Shown: in pieces, positions 43,320-52,679 of the stretch
Position numbering within the stretch: position 1 is the stretch's first letter
Layout: each line of letters begins with the position of its first letter
Source of the DNA: Mycobacterium haemophilum DSM 44634
GTDB taxonomy: Bacteria; Actinomycetota; Actinomycetes; Mycobacteriales; Mycobacteriaceae
Direction: 5' to 3'
Length of the DNA stretch: 64,000 bases
NCBI RefSeq assembly: GCF_000340435.2
Contig: NZ_CP011883.2
Span: 1,274,607 to 1,338,606 of the forward strand
Notes under the pieces: generated by a model
What the model saw: the letters and a program-made list of their open reading frames with translations, nothing else
Told to the model about the DNA's origin: nothing
Databases searched by the model: none
Made by a program: the position numbers and the translations under genes

Positions 43320-45593
43320 CTACTCGATGGGACGCCCAGTCGATGGCCAGGCGTCCCATCGTCTTTGCAACTTTCGCTCCGCGGCGGTGGGAATCAGCCC
43401 GGAGGGCGCGAACAACTTCGACGGCACGGGGTCATCCTCGGTCAGCGGCCTGCCTGCGCCGCGAATTGTCTTGAGCGCGACGACCACTCCAGCGACGAAC
43501 ACAACGACGACAACCGCGGCGAAGATCACCGACAGGGTGCCCTGAATCGAGGTGTTCCTGATGACCTCGTTGAGCTGATGCGGGTTCTTCGCCGCGCCGA
43601 ACGTCGTCTTGCCGGCATTTTTCGCCGCTAGGTATTGGAAATGCTGCGCCCAGTAGCCGATGGCCGGATCCGCGGAGAAGATTTTCTGCCAGGACGCTGT
43701 CAGCGTGACCGCCAGATCCCCTAGCAGCGGAACTCCGGGAATCCAAGCCCATTTCAGAAGGCCCTTTTTGATCACCACCACGGTGATGACAGTCAGCGAA
43801 ATACCCGCGAGGAGCTGGTTAGCAATTCCGAAGAGCGGGAACAGGGTGTTGATGCCACCGAGCGGATCGGTGACGCCCATCAGCAGGATGCTGCCCCACG
43901 CGCTGACCATGACCAGGCTGCAGATCCACACGCCGGGGCGCCAACTCGGATTTCGCAGCTTGGCCAGCGGGCCGCCCACGTTGCCCAGGGTGTCGGAGAG
44001 CATGAAGCGGCTCACCCGGGTGCCCGCATCGAGGGTGGTCAAGATGAACAGCGCCTCGAACATGATGGCGAAGTGATACCAGAATCCCTTGAGGCTGGCG
44101 CCGCCGAAGACACGCTGCAGTACCTCGGACATGCCCCATGCCAGTGTTGGTGCTCCGCCGGTGCGCGACACAATCGACTGTTCGCCGACACCGCCGGCGG
44201 CTTGAGTGATCTGATCGGCCGTCACCGGTGCGCCTGACAGACCGAGGCCATTGACATACTCCGCGGCGGTTGCCGCGGTGCCGCCGGTCTGCGCGGCCGG
44301 CGCGTTGAGGGTGAAGTACAGATGCTGGTTGATGATCGACGCGGTGATCAGCGCTATGACAGCAACGAAGGACTCGGTGAGCATGCCGCCGTAGCCGATC
44401 AGCCGCATCTGGCTTTCTTTTTCCAGCAACTTAGGTGTTGTCCCGGATGAGATCAGGGCGTGGAATCCGGACAGCGCGCCGCACGCGATGGTGACGAACA
44501 AGAACGGGAACAGCGTGCCGGCGAACACTGGCCCGTCGCCGTGAGCGGCGAACCGCGAGATTGCGGGTGCCTGCATGGCCGGCTGGGCGATGCAGATGCC
44601 GACCGCGAGCAACGCGATGGCGCCGACTTTCATGAATGTCGACAGGTAGTCGCGCGGCGCCAGCAGTAACCACACCGGAAGCACCGCCGCGGCGAAACCG
44701 TAAATGATGAGGCACCAGCACAAGGTCACCGGCGACAGACTGAACCAGGAGGCGCCCCAGGGTGTTTCGGCGACCCAGTGGCCGCCGGCCACCGCGAGCA
44801 GCAGTAGCCCGAACCCGACGATCGATACCTCGGTTACCCGCCCGGGACGCAGGAACCTCAGGTAGCAGCCCATAAAAAGCGCGATTGGGATAGTCATGGC
44901 GATGGAGAACACGCCCCACGGGCTGTGCGCTAGTGCCCGCACCACGATCAGCGCCAGCACCGCGATCACGATCACGATGATGACCAGGGCCCCGACCAGG
45001 GCGGCCGCCCCACCGATGGGGCCGAGTTCATCGCGTGCCATCTGGCCTAGCGAACGGCCCCGGCGCCGGGTGGATATCCACAACACCAGGTAGTCCTGCA
45101 CGCAGCCACCCAACGTCGCGCCGATGATGATCCAGATGGCGCCCGGTAGATAACCCATTTGGGTAGCTAGGACCGGACCGACGAGGGGCCCGGCTCCAGC
45201 GATCGCGGCGAAGTGATGGCCGAACAGCACGCGCCGGTCGGTTGGCAGGTAGTCGGTGCCGTTTTCGAAAATCTCAGCCGGTGTGGCGTGATCATCACGC
45301 GGACGAACGATCTTCATTTCAATCAACCGGGCATAGAACCGGTACGCGATGATGTAGGTGCAGATCGCCGCGACCACAAACCAGACCGCGTTTACGGTCT
45401 CGCCGCGGACCAAAGCGATGATCGCCCAGGCGATGGCACCGATCACGGCGATGATCCCGAAGATGACCTTGTGACGCAGGGTCATGGGGGAGCGGTCGAT
45501 GATCGCGACGGGGGGCAGATCGGTGTCGGTGTGGAGGAAGCTGACCCGTTGGTGCTCGCGTTCCTTTTCTGCGATGCGCTCTGTCACGCTCAA
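43320..45593 (-). CDS. cstA: carbon starvation protein A
   Basis: 757 residues with about 16-18 hydrophobic helices. CstA family features: RFYARLIEMKIVRPRDDHAT near the N-terminus, VLFGHHFAAIAGAGPLVGPV (the signature loop) and STRRRGRSLGQMARDE. Members import peptides or pyruvate under carbon limitation. Complete and of normal length. It converges with the PAS-GGDEF gene and is backbone (Rv3063 by recollection). Confidence 0.94.
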   Translation of the reverse strand: MSVTERIAEKEREHQRVSFLHTDTDLPPVAIIDRSPMTLRHKVIFGIIAVIGAIAWAIIALVRGETVNAVWFVVAAICTYIIAYRFYARLIEMKIVRPRDDHATPAEIFENGTDYLPTDRRVLFGHHFAAIAGAGPLVGPVLATQMGYLPGAIWIIIGATLGGCVQDYLVLWISTRRRGRSLGQMARDELGPIGGAAALVGALVIIVIVIAVLALIVVRALAHSPWGVFSIAMTIPIALFMGCYLRFLRPGRVTEVSIVGFGLLLLAVAGGHWVAETPWGASWFSLSPVTLCWCLIIYGFAAAVLPVWLLLAPRDYLSTFMKVGAIALLAVGICIAQPAMQAPAISRFAAHGDGPVFAGTLFPFLFVTIACGALSGFHALISSGTTPKLLEKESQMRLIGYGGMLTESFVAVIALITASIINQHLYFTLNAPAAQTGGTAATAAEYVNGLGLSGAPVTADQITQAAGGVGEQSIVSRTGGAPTLAWGMSEVLQRVFGGASLKGFWYHFAIMFEALFILTTLDAGTRVSRFMLSDTLGNVGGPLAKLRNPSWRPGVWICSLVMVSAWGSILLMGVTDPLGGINTLFPLFGIANQLLAGISLTVITVVVIKKGLLKWAWIPGVPLLGDLAVTLTASWQKIFSADPAIGYWAQHFQYLAAKNAGKTTFGAAKNPHQLNEVIRNTSIQGTLSVIFAAVVVVVFVAGVVVALKTIRGAGRPLTEDDPVPSKLFAPSGLIPTAAERKLQRRWDAWPSTGRPIE
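43325..43361. terminator. stem-loop at the 3' end of cstA, between convergent genes
   Basis: Perfect 12-bp stem cgatgggacgcc (43325-43336) / ggcgtcccatcg (43350-43361), 13-base loop. It overlaps the last codons of cstA and lies 94 bases after the PAS-GGDEF stop. No U-tract; termination for either gene is possible but unproven. Confidence 0.45.
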
Positions 45594-45657
45594 ACCCTAC
45601 GTACTGCGGATCTGCCGACCTTCGGCGGTATGGCGCTGCCGGGCGCACCGGCGTCGA

Positions 45658-47199
45658 TCAGAACAGCGCGCGCACGGCGTCGATGGTGTCGGCTTCGGCC
45701 GGGCTTTTGTCGTCGCGGTAACGAACCACCCGGGCAAATCGCAGCGCCAGCCCGCTGGGGTAGCGTGACGAGCTTTGTACGCCGTCGAACGCCACCTCGA
45801 CCACCTGCTCGGGGCGCAATGTGACCACGTAACCATCTGTTCCGCCGATGGCCAGTTCGCGAAACCGGGCGGTCTGCCAGTCCAGCATCTCGTCGGTCAT
45901 GCCCTTGAATGTTTTGCCCAACATCAGGAATCCGCCAGTGCTCGGATCACGTGCGCCCAGATGAATATTGGAGAGTTTCCCGTACCGGCGCCCAGACCCC
46001 CATTCCACGGCCAGTACCACCAGGTCGAGCGTGTGCACCGGTTTGACCTTCAGCCAGCCAGCTCCGCGACGGCCCGCTTGGTAGGGCGCGGCCGGTGACT
46101 TGGCCACCACTCCTTCGTGGCCGGCGGCCAGCGTCGCGTTCAGAAAGTTGTTGGCTTCTGACGGGTCTGACGTGAGTAGCCGGTCGACCCGATGCAGCGG
46201 TGGGACCAGCGCATCGAGGGCGGTCAGTCGGCCGGTGGTCGGCGCGTCGAGCAGGTCGATGCCGTCGCAGTGCAGGATGTCGAAGAAGAACACCGAAAGT
46301 TGTTGTGCTGCACGGGCTGCGACGACATCGAGCGACCGGCCGAAGCGTGATGCCGTCACCTGGAAGCGGTGCGGCCGGTTGTCTGGCCGCAGTGCGATCG
46401 CCTCGCCGTCGGCGATAAGGTCGCGCACCGGCAACGTCAGCGTCGCCTCCACCACCTCCGGCAACCGGGCAGTGACGTCGTCAAGGCTTCGGGTGTAGAC
46501 CGTGACCTCGGTGCCGGCCCGGTGGATCTGCACTCGAGCGCCATCCAGCTTAGTTTCGAAAATGGTTGTGCCACCGTGGCGTTCGAGCGCATCAGCGACG
46601 CCGGTCGCGGTCTGCGCGAGCATCGGGCTGACGGGCTGGCCCACGCGCAGCGTAAATGCATCCAGCGCCGCTCGCCCTGCTGCGGGTCCCCCGGACAGCG
46701 CGGCGGCTGCCACCGCGGGCAGATCGCCGCCCAGCATTGCCGCACGCTGCACGGCGGCAGCGGGGATTTCGGCGGCGACGGCCACGGCGTCGGCCATGAT
46801 CCCGGCCAGCGCACCCTGGCGCAGCTCACCACCCAGTAGCCGGCGCAAAAAGAGCTGTTCGGTTTCGGTTGCGGCAGCGAATAACCGCGCGACGAGTTCG
46901 CCACGCCGGGTTTGGGCTCCTGTGCCGGACACCGCGCCGATCTCGGAGAAGGTGGCGTCGACGTCGGTAACACTCAACACCGGCTGCGGTGCCGCCGCGG
47001 GTTGTGACCGCAGCGACGCCCAGCCGACGCCGATACGGCGTTGGGGCAGTTCACCGGAGAGCCACGACACGATGATCGCGACCACGTGGGCGTCGGGCGC
47101 GGCAGCGCGCAGCAGCTCAGCGATGCGCGCAACCTTGGACAGCCGCGACGAGGTGCCGCCAACATCGCGCGACGTGGCAGCCACGTCGAAAAACAGCAC
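45658..47199 (-). CDS. ligB: ATP-dependent DNA ligase
   Basis: 513 residues. Adenylation motif I is FETKLDGARVQIHR with the nucleophilic Lys; other ligase motifs are IADGEAIAL (motif III region), FFDILHCDGIDLLD, EGVVAKSPAAPYQAGRRG (motif IV) and WLKVKP (motif V). The N-terminal about 170 residues form the DNA-binding helical domain. Known mycobacterial LigB seals nicks and is dispensable beside LigA. Complete. Divergent from fadE22 across an 87-base gap. Confidence 0.94.
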   Translation of the reverse strand: MLFFDVAATSRDVGGTSSRLSKVARIAELLRAAAPDAHVVAIIVSWLSGELPQRRIGVGWASLRSQPAAAPQPVLSVTDVDATFSEIGAVSGTGAQTRRGELVARLFAAATETEQLFLRRLLGGELRQGALAGIMADAVAVAAEIPAAAVQRAAMLGGDLPAVAAAALSGGPAAGRAALDAFTLRVGQPVSPMLAQTATGVADALERHGGTTIFETKLDGARVQIHRAGTEVTVYTRSLDDVTARLPEVVEATLTLPVRDLIADGEAIALRPDNRPHRFQVTASRFGRSLDVVAARAAQQLSVFFFDILHCDGIDLLDAPTTGRLTALDALVPPLHRVDRLLTSDPSEANNFLNATLAAGHEGVVAKSPAAPYQAGRRGAGWLKVKPVHTLDLVVLAVEWGSGRRYGKLSNIHLGARDPSTGGFLMLGKTFKGMTDEMLDWQTARFRELAIGGTDGYVVTLRPEQVVEVAFDGVQSSSRYPSGLALRFARVVRYRDDKSPAEADTIDAVRALF

Positions 47200-47286
47200 A
47201 GTTCAGCTTGACATGGTTCGCGCTCAAGTAAACGTCCCGTCGCGCCGATATTAAGTACACTTTTTGGCTGACGAGGAGGACCCCTG

Positions 47287-49455
47287 ATGGGTATCGCACT
47301 GACCGACGACCATCGTGAACTCGCCGAGGTAGCTCGCGCGTTCTTGATCGCGCAGAAGGCACGCTGGGCGGCCCGATCACTACTCGATACAGCCGACGAG
47401 GCCCGGCCTGGATTCTGGTCTGACATGGTGGAACTCGGCTGGCTCGGTCTGCATGTGGACGAAGAGTACGGTGGTTCCGGCTACGGGTTGCCCGAACTCG
47501 TGGTAGTGATCGAAGAACTGGGTCGCGCGGTGGCGCCGGGGCCATTCGTCCCGACCGTGATCGCGTCGGCGGTGATCGCCAGCGACGGCACCGCCGATCA
47601 CAAGGCGCAGCTGCTGCCCGGGCTGATCGACGGGAGCGTCACGGCGGGCATCGGGCTGGACAGCCAGGCGCGGGTCACAGACGGTGGCACAGCCGACGGC
47701 GAGGCCGGAATTGTGTTGGGTGCTGGGCTGGCCGAGCTGCTGCTGATCGCCGCCGGTGACGATGTGCTGGTGTTGGAACGCGACCGCGTGGGCGTGTCGG
47801 TGGACATGCCCGAAAACCTCGATCCGACCCGGCGTTGCGGGCGCGTCCGGCTGCGCAACGTCAGCGTCACCGCCGACGACATCTTGCCGGGGGCACGGGA
47901 ATCGGTGCTGGCCCGGGCGCGCACGTTGCTGGCTGCCGAGGCGGTGGGCGGGGCGTCGGACTGCGTCGATGCCGCCGTCGGGTATGCCAAGGTGCGTCAG
48001 CAATTTGGCCGCACCATCGCCACGTTCCAGGCGGTCAAGCATCATTGCGCGAACATGCTGGTGGCCGCCGAGTCGGCGGTCGCCGCGGTCTGGGACGCCG
48101 CACGCGCGGCATCGCAGGATGAGGAGCAATTCCGGCTGGCCGCCGCGGTGGCGGCCGCGCTGGCGTTCCCCGCCTACGCCCGCAATGCCGAACTCAACAT
48201 CCAGGTGCATGGTGGCATCGGCTTCACCTGGGAACACGATGCGCACCTCCACCTGCGGCGGGCGCTGGTCAGTGCGGCACTGCTGGGCGGCGACGCGCCG
48301 GCCGCCGATGTCTTCGATCGCACCGCGGCGGGTGCTGTCCGGGCCAACAGCCTGGACTTACCGGCCGAAGCCGAAGAACTACGCATCCAGATCCGCGCTG
48401 ACGCAGCCGAGATCGCCGCCCTGGACAAGAAGTCGCAGCGCGACAAGCTGATCGAGACCGGCTACGTGATGCCGCATTGGCCCCAACCGTGGGGTCGCGC
48501 GGCCGACGCCGTGGAGCAGCTGGTGATCGACGAGGAGTTCCGCGCGGCCGGCATCAAACGCCCGGACTACTCGATTACCGGCTGGGTGATCCTGACCCTG
48601 ATCCAGCACGGAACACCTTGGCAAATTGAAAGATTCGTGGAGAAGGCGCTGCGTCAGGAGGAGATCTGGTGTCAGCTATTCTCCGAACCCGACGCGGGAT
48701 CGGATGCCGCGTCCGTCAAGACCCGGGCCACGCGATCCGACGGCGGCTGGAAGATCACCGGGCAAAAGGTATGGACCAGTGGGGCCCAGTATTGCCACCG
48801 CGGCTTGGCCACCGTGCGTACCGACCCGGATGCGCCTAAGCACGCCGGCATCACCACCGTGATCATCGACATGAAAGCGGTGGGCGTTGAGGTGCGGCCA
48901 TTGCGGCAGATCACCGGCGGATCGGAATTCAACGAGGTGTTCTTCAACGACGTGTTCGTCCCGGACGAGGACGTGGTCGGTGCACCCAACTCGGGGTGGA
49001 CGGTCGCGCGGGCGACGCTGGGTAATGAGCGGGTCAGTATCGGCGGTAGCGGTTCGTTCTACCAGGGGTTGGCGGCGCAACTAGTGCAGCTGGCCCAGCA
49101 GCGGGCGGATCGGTTGGCGGGTGCGGAAATCCGCGTCGGAACCTACCTCGCCGAAGACCACGCGCTGCGGCTGCTGAACCTGCGTCGCGCCGCCCGCAGC
49201 GTCGAAGGAGCGGGCCCCGGCCCGGAAGGCAACATCACCAAACTGAAGCTGGCGGAGCACATGGTTGAGGGCGCGGCGATCTCGGCGGCGCTGCTGGGGC
49301 CCGAGGTGGCGCTGCTCGACGGGCCTGGCGCGGTGGCCGGCCGGTTGATCATGGGGGCTCGCGGTATGGCCATCGCCGGCGGCACCTCGGAAGTCACTCG
49401 CAACCAAATCGCCGAGCGGATTCTCGGCATGCCTCGCGACCCGCTGATCAACTAA
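47287..49455 (+). CDS. fadE22: tandem acyl-CoA dehydrogenase
   Basis: 722 residues with GAGGAGG ten bases before the ATG. Two acyl-CoA dehydrogenase units are joined. The first (1-350) includes FGRTIATFQAVKHHCANMLV and IQVHGGIGFTWEHDAHLHLR. The second (about 375-722) has EEIWCQLFSEPDAGSDAAS, KITGQKVWTSGAQY and a C-terminal GARGMAIAGGTSEVTRNQIA. FAD-dependent oxidation of a CoA ester, substrate unknown; the fused form suggests an alpha2beta2-like enzyme in one chain, as for sterol-type ACADs. Matches Rv3061c by recollection. Confidence 0.92.
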   Translation: MGIALTDDHRELAEVARAFLIAQKARWAARSLLDTADEARPGFWSDMVELGWLGLHVDEEYGGSGYGLPELVVVIEELGRAVAPGPFVPTVIASAVIASDGTADHKAQLLPGLIDGSVTAGIGLDSQARVTDGGTADGEAGIVLGAGLAELLLIAAGDDVLVLERDRVGVSVDMPENLDPTRRCGRVRLRNVSVTADDILPGARESVLARARTLLAAEAVGGASDCVDAAVGYAKVRQQFGRTIATFQAVKHHCANMLVAAESAVAAVWDAARAASQDEEQFRLAAAVAAALAFPAYARNAELNIQVHGGIGFTWEHDAHLHLRRALVSAALLGGDAPAADVFDRTAAGAVRANSLDLPAEAEELRIQIRADAAEIAALDKKSQRDKLIETGYVMPHWPQPWGRAADAVEQLVIDEEFRAAGIKRPDYSITGWVILTLIQHGTPWQIERFVEKALRQEEIWCQLFSEPDAGSDAASVKTRATRSDGGWKITGQKVWTSGAQYCHRGLATVRTDPDAPKHAGITTVIIDMKAVGVEVRPLRQITGGSEFNEVFFNDVFVPDEDVVGAPNSGWTVARATLGNERVSIGGSGSFYQGLAAQLVQLAQQRADRLAGAEIRVGTYLAEDHALRLLNLRRAARSVEGAGPGPEGNITKLKLAEHMVEGAAISAALLGPEVALLDGPGAVAGRLIMGARGMAIAGGTSEVTRNQIAERILGMPRDPLIN

Positions 49456-49614
49456 CAGCCCGGCTACCTTGTTAGGCAGGCTCTTTGGTGTCCGTCGTAT
49501 TACGGTGAGCCATCGCAGTCGTTGCGCACCACCAACACAGCGCATGCCTTGCACTGATCTCGCTGAAGGCAATACCAGCACGGGAAACGCACCGGAAGGA
49601 ACAAGGCATAAAAG

Positions 49615-50163
49615 ATGTTTGACGAGTCTCACTACAGCGAACTACTGCCAGAGACCAACTCCCGCAACATGTATACCGGCCCGGGTACTGGCTCGATGGT
49701 CGCCGCCGCCGGGGAGTGGCAGCACATGATTGAGGAGATGTCTTCCGGAGTTGTTGAGCCGTTCGGCGAGATCCTCCAAAGGCTGCAAGAGCAGTGCTCG
49801 GGTCCGTCGGCGAGACGGATGCATAACGCGGCCACGCAGTTTCTGAGCTGGCTGCGTAGGCTCGAAAAGCAGCTCGAAGTGACCCACCAGCAGACCGCTT
49901 ACCTCTGCACGGCCTATACCAATGCGCATCGGGCAATGGTGTCCCCGGCGGCGATCACCGATAACCGCGCTGACCGGGATAAGCTGGCGACGACCAACCA
50001 ACTCGGGCTAAACACTCCGGCGATCGCCGACCTCGATGCGCAATACACGCAGTACGGGAACCGCGCCGTCGCGGTGATGCGGCGCTATGAATTATTGGTG
50101 CTTTCAGCGTTGGCGGCGATGACTCCGTGGGTGGCGCCACCGCCGATCACCAGCAGGGTCTAG
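49615..50163 (+). CDS. short PPE-domain-only protein
   Basis: 182 residues. The N-terminus (YSELLPETNSRNMYTGPGTG, then SMVAAAGEWQ) is a PPE domain whose PPE motif has become LPE, and the WxG turn has become CSGPSARRM. The full PPE helical hairpins follow (TQFLSWLRRLEKQLEVTHQQ; DLDAQYTQYGNRAVAVMRRY) and the protein stops right after the domain, with no C-terminal PGRS/MPTR/SVP/PPW region. No PE partner lies next to it. GGAAGGAAC lies upstream. Probable ESX substrate or chaperone-like partner, inferred. Confidence 0.72.
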   Translation: MFDESHYSELLPETNSRNMYTGPGTGSMVAAAGEWQHMIEEMSSGVVEPFGEILQRLQEQCSGPSARRMHNAATQFLSWLRRLEKQLEVTHQQTAYLCTAYTNAHRAMVSPAAITDNRADRDKLATTNQLGLNTPAIADLDAQYTQYGNRAVAVMRRYELLVLSALAAMTPWVAPPPITSRV

Positions 50164-50387
50164 CGGGCCTGATCGCGCTCAACTACGCCGGTCAAGGAAT
50201 GAACAACAGGCCGGCGAGCGTGAACACGGCTGTACCTGTGTCGTAGGTTCGGTGTGTGTTGGCAACTTGTTTGGCCAGCGCGGGCCGGCGAGGCAGTCGC
50301 CGGCGTTGCTACCGGTCGCACCCGTAAACTACGGACCGACAATCGCGCGCAAGCGCTGCGCTCTGATTCGTACCCGCTGATCAGCTA
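50164..50387. other. intergenic after the short PPE gene
   Basis: No gene recognised on either strand. Confidence 0.4.
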
Positions 50388-50585
50388 GCGGCCGGTGCGA
50401 ACAACGGCGTGCCTCCGGAGCCTAGCTCGGGTCGGATATCGACGGGCATTCCATATGTCGCTGAATCCGGTTCGCAGTCAACGATATTAGGGGCTATCCG
50501 CAGTCCGGTTTGTTCGGCGAGTTCGACGATAGCGATCACATACAGAGTCGGGATGTCCGGGTTATACGGGTGGTAGTCCCGTCCT
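50388..50585 (-). pseudogene. DUF35 OB-fold (acyl-CoA-associated) C-terminal remnant
   Basis: Minus-strand frame reads TLYVIAIVELAEQTGLRIAP, NIVDCEPDSATYGMPVDI and ends PLFAPAAS before a TAG. This is the C-terminal OB-fold of DUF35 proteins, partners of thiolase-like enzymes in CoA-ester catabolism. No zinc-ribbon N-terminus or start remains. Confidence 0.65.
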
Positions 50586-50599
50586 ACGGGCGGTGCGGA

Positions 50600-51130
50600 T
50601 GAGCCATTTCGAAAGACGCCATCGTGTCCGGCATCGGCATCTCGCGAATCTGTCGTCGCACCGGTATTCCCGGGCCGCAGCTGACCATGGAGGCGGTGCG
50701 GGCCGCCATCGATGACGCCGGCTTAGTTGCCGCCGACATCGACGGGATCGCCACCTTGTGCGACACCCCGGCCGACGAGGTCAACGCCGCATTGTGGATC
50801 CACCCCGCGGACTGCGGCACCGGATTCGGCACCGGCGGCTTGCTGAACCCGGTGATGTCAGCGTGCCACGCGGTCCCGCAGCGACAGGCTCGTCATGAGG
50901 TCGTTTATCGGACCATGCAAATGCTCGGCGACACGGCCGCGGCCGAGGAGTCGCGGTTCCACATCGGATTGGCGCAGTTGGCCGGCAATGCGCTGCTAGA
51001 CCTATTCCTGCGGATCATCGCCGAGTTGTTTCACCAGCGGATTGTTGAGGAAATCACCGACGGTGACGACAGCTTGGCGCGCTACCGCATCCGTCGTCAT
51101 CTGGACGCTGCGACAGCGTGCTGGCTGTAG
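50600..51130 (+). pseudogene. chimeric remnant: thiolase N-terminus joined to a GntR/FCD C-terminus
   Basis: Residues from about 50617 read SGIGISRICRRTGIPGPQLT, then MEAVRAAIDDAGLVAADIDG, the start of an SCP2-type thiolase. From about 50915 the same frame becomes ESRFHIGLAQLAGNALLDLF, typical of the FCD ligand domain of FadR-type GntR regulators, to the stop at 51130. The two pieces do not belong together. A GntR gene (Rv3060c) is expected at this place in the backbone, so a deletion seems to have joined its tail to a thiolase fragment. Confidence 0.65.
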
Positions 51131-51244
51131 GGCAGTGGTGGCCTCAGCTTCGGACCCGGCGCCGCGAGAAAGTACCCTGCCCAAGGGATTTGGCAGGCAC
51201 GCGGGTCGCCCATGGTAACCGATTAGACGCCGGTCTGCGGGACA

Positions 51245-51415
51245 CTACCTCGCAGGGGGCGGAGCCGGCTCCACCCCGGATGTTTGCGTCACCGTAATTG
51301 GGGACTGGGCATCCTGCGGCGCACAGCCTGCCACCAACACCGCGAATCCCGCTACCAGCACTGCGCTTAGTGTCCAAACGGTCAGCCTCGCCGTGCTGGT
51401 TTTTGTCGCGATCAT
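51245..51415 (-). CDS. small putative lipoprotein
   Basis: 56 residues from the ATG at 51415. A typical lipoprotein signal: basic start (MIATKTSTARLTVW), hydrophobic stretch LSAVLVAGFAVL, and the lipobox LVAGC with Cys31, then a short Pro/Thr-rich tail ending APPPAR. Expected to be exported and lipidated. Function unknown. Too short to be seen in most ORF lists; the larger overlapping minus-strand frame is a shadow. Confidence 0.6.
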   Translation of the reverse strand: MIATKTSTARLTVWTLSAVLVAGFAVLVAGCAPQDAQSPITVTQTSGVEPAPPPAR

Positions 51416-51638
51416 TGTTCATGCCTTTCGTTGGTACCCATCCGTGGCCTGAGATTCCCGCCGCTCGCCACAAAATGTTAGCGCCATCACCCGACACCGC
51501 GAGCCGTTTTGTAGCTGGAGCAGCAGGATCTGGGCGCAACTAATATGGCTCAGGGGCTGTCCGCTCAACCGGTGCGCGAAGCAGAATGGAAGCGGTCCTT
51601 TGCACTGCCGCGACAGAGCTCGAGGGGGTTGGAGTACC

Positions 51639-51851
51639 ATGAGCTTTCGCTATCGGCCACCCTACACACATCGTTTGACGACGCAGTCGAGCGGGAAAGC
51701 GCTGGCGCAGCAAGGTTTCGGTGTGCTGACCGAGATCGATATGAAGGCGACGCTGAAAGCCAAGCTTGGGGAAGATATGAAGGACTGTCTGATCCTGGGT
51801 GCGGGTACGGCTCATCTTAGGATCAATCCCCGACAACCAACGTCTTGGTGA
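51639..51851 (+). pseudogene. DUF302 protein fragment
   Basis: Reads MSFRYRPPYTHRLTTQ, then GFGVLTEIDMKATLKAKLGE and DMKDCLILGAG, the first half of a DUF302 domain. After LILGA the expected CNPxLA motif and second half are missing and the frame runs into unrelated sequence. Truncated at the 3' end next to the Esx genes. Confidence 0.65.
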
Positions 51852-51892
51852 TTCCCGGGGATTGTCACTTCATCTGCCGGCCGGTGTGGGGG

Positions 51893-52180
51893 TTAGGCCC
51901 ATGCGGAGCCGACGGAGCGGTCGGTGTCGGCCATGTTGTTACCGGCGGCTTGCACTTTTTGGCCGTGGGCGTTGGCCTGCTCATAAATCGTCTGGAAGTT
52001 GCGGCCCAAATCTGTGATGAACTGCTCGCATGCCGCCGAGCCCTGGCCGCCCCAAAAGTCAGCGGCGTCGCGCACACTGGCCAGGATGGCCTGATGGGTG
52101 GCTTCCAACGACGCGGCTTGCGCGCGGATGGTGGCGCCGTGGGCGTCAATATCCCCGAACTGGTAGTTAATGCTGGACAT
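51893..52180 (-). CDS. ESAT-6-like WXG100 protein (EsxL/EsxN type)
   Basis: 95 residues. WXG motif as DFWGGQGSAA (Trp43). Close in sequence to the M. tuberculosis Mtb9.9 group: MSSINYQFGDIDAHGATIRA and IYEQANAHGQKVQAAGNNMA. It would form a helical-hairpin heterodimer with the CFP-10-like product of the gene 68 bases upstream, for export by an ESX (probably ESX-5) system. No secretion ATPase or channel genes are in this window, so this is a satellite substrate pair. Confidence 0.93.
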   Translation of the reverse strand: MSSINYQFGDIDAHGATIRAQAASLEATHQAILASVRDAADFWGGQGSAACEQFITDLGRNFQTIYEQANAHGQKVQAAGNNMADTDRSVGSAWA

Positions 52181-52248
52181 GAGTTTTTGTGCTCCTCAAT
52201 TGAGAAAGTGAATGAGAAAAGGTCGTGGACAGCGGCGGTTTTCCGCCG

Positions 52249-52548
52249 TTAGCTACCCTGCAGGATCTGCTGGGAGGCCTGCTCTTGCTGCTCGTAGCGG
52301 GTGGCGGCGGCACCTAGCTGGTCACGCACCTCGTGCAGCATGTTCACGATGTTGCGAAACGCCTGATTCATCTGCCCCATGGTGTCAAACGAGGTTGCCT
52401 GCGCGGTCCCGCTCCAGCCTGCACCCGCGATGTTCAGCGTCGAGGCCCACATCTTGTGTGACTCGTCCTCCACCGTCTGGCCGTGCATCTCAAAACGGCG
52501 CGCCATATCCCGCATCGCGTGCGGATCGGTCATAAAACGTGCGGTCAT
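52249..52548 (-). CDS. CFP-10-like WXG100 protein (EsxK/EsxM type)
   Basis: 99 residues. WSG at 45-47 in the turn, and the C-terminal type VII export signal YxxxE as YEQQE at 85-89. Strong similarity to EsxK-type proteins (RFMTDPHAMRDMARRFEMHG; QMNQAFRNIVNML). First of the conserved Esx pair; the PPE-like gene lies upstream in the same direction. Well preserved, in contrast to the divergent PE/PPE-like genes beside it. Confidence 0.93.
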   Translation of the reverse strand: MTARFMTDPHAMRDMARRFEMHGQTVEDESHKMWASTLNIAGAGWSGTAQATSFDTMGQMNQAFRNIVNMLHEVRDQLGAAATRYEQQEQASQQILQGS

Positions 52549-52679
52549 ACTCTTTGTATCTCCTTACAGTTAATTTCGTTGCGTTATGGGTGACACAGTC
52601 CAAAGCCGCAGTGGTTATCCGCCGGCCAGGTGGCGGGCCATCCAATTTTCAAATGCCGCCAACGGTCAAAACTCAACTA

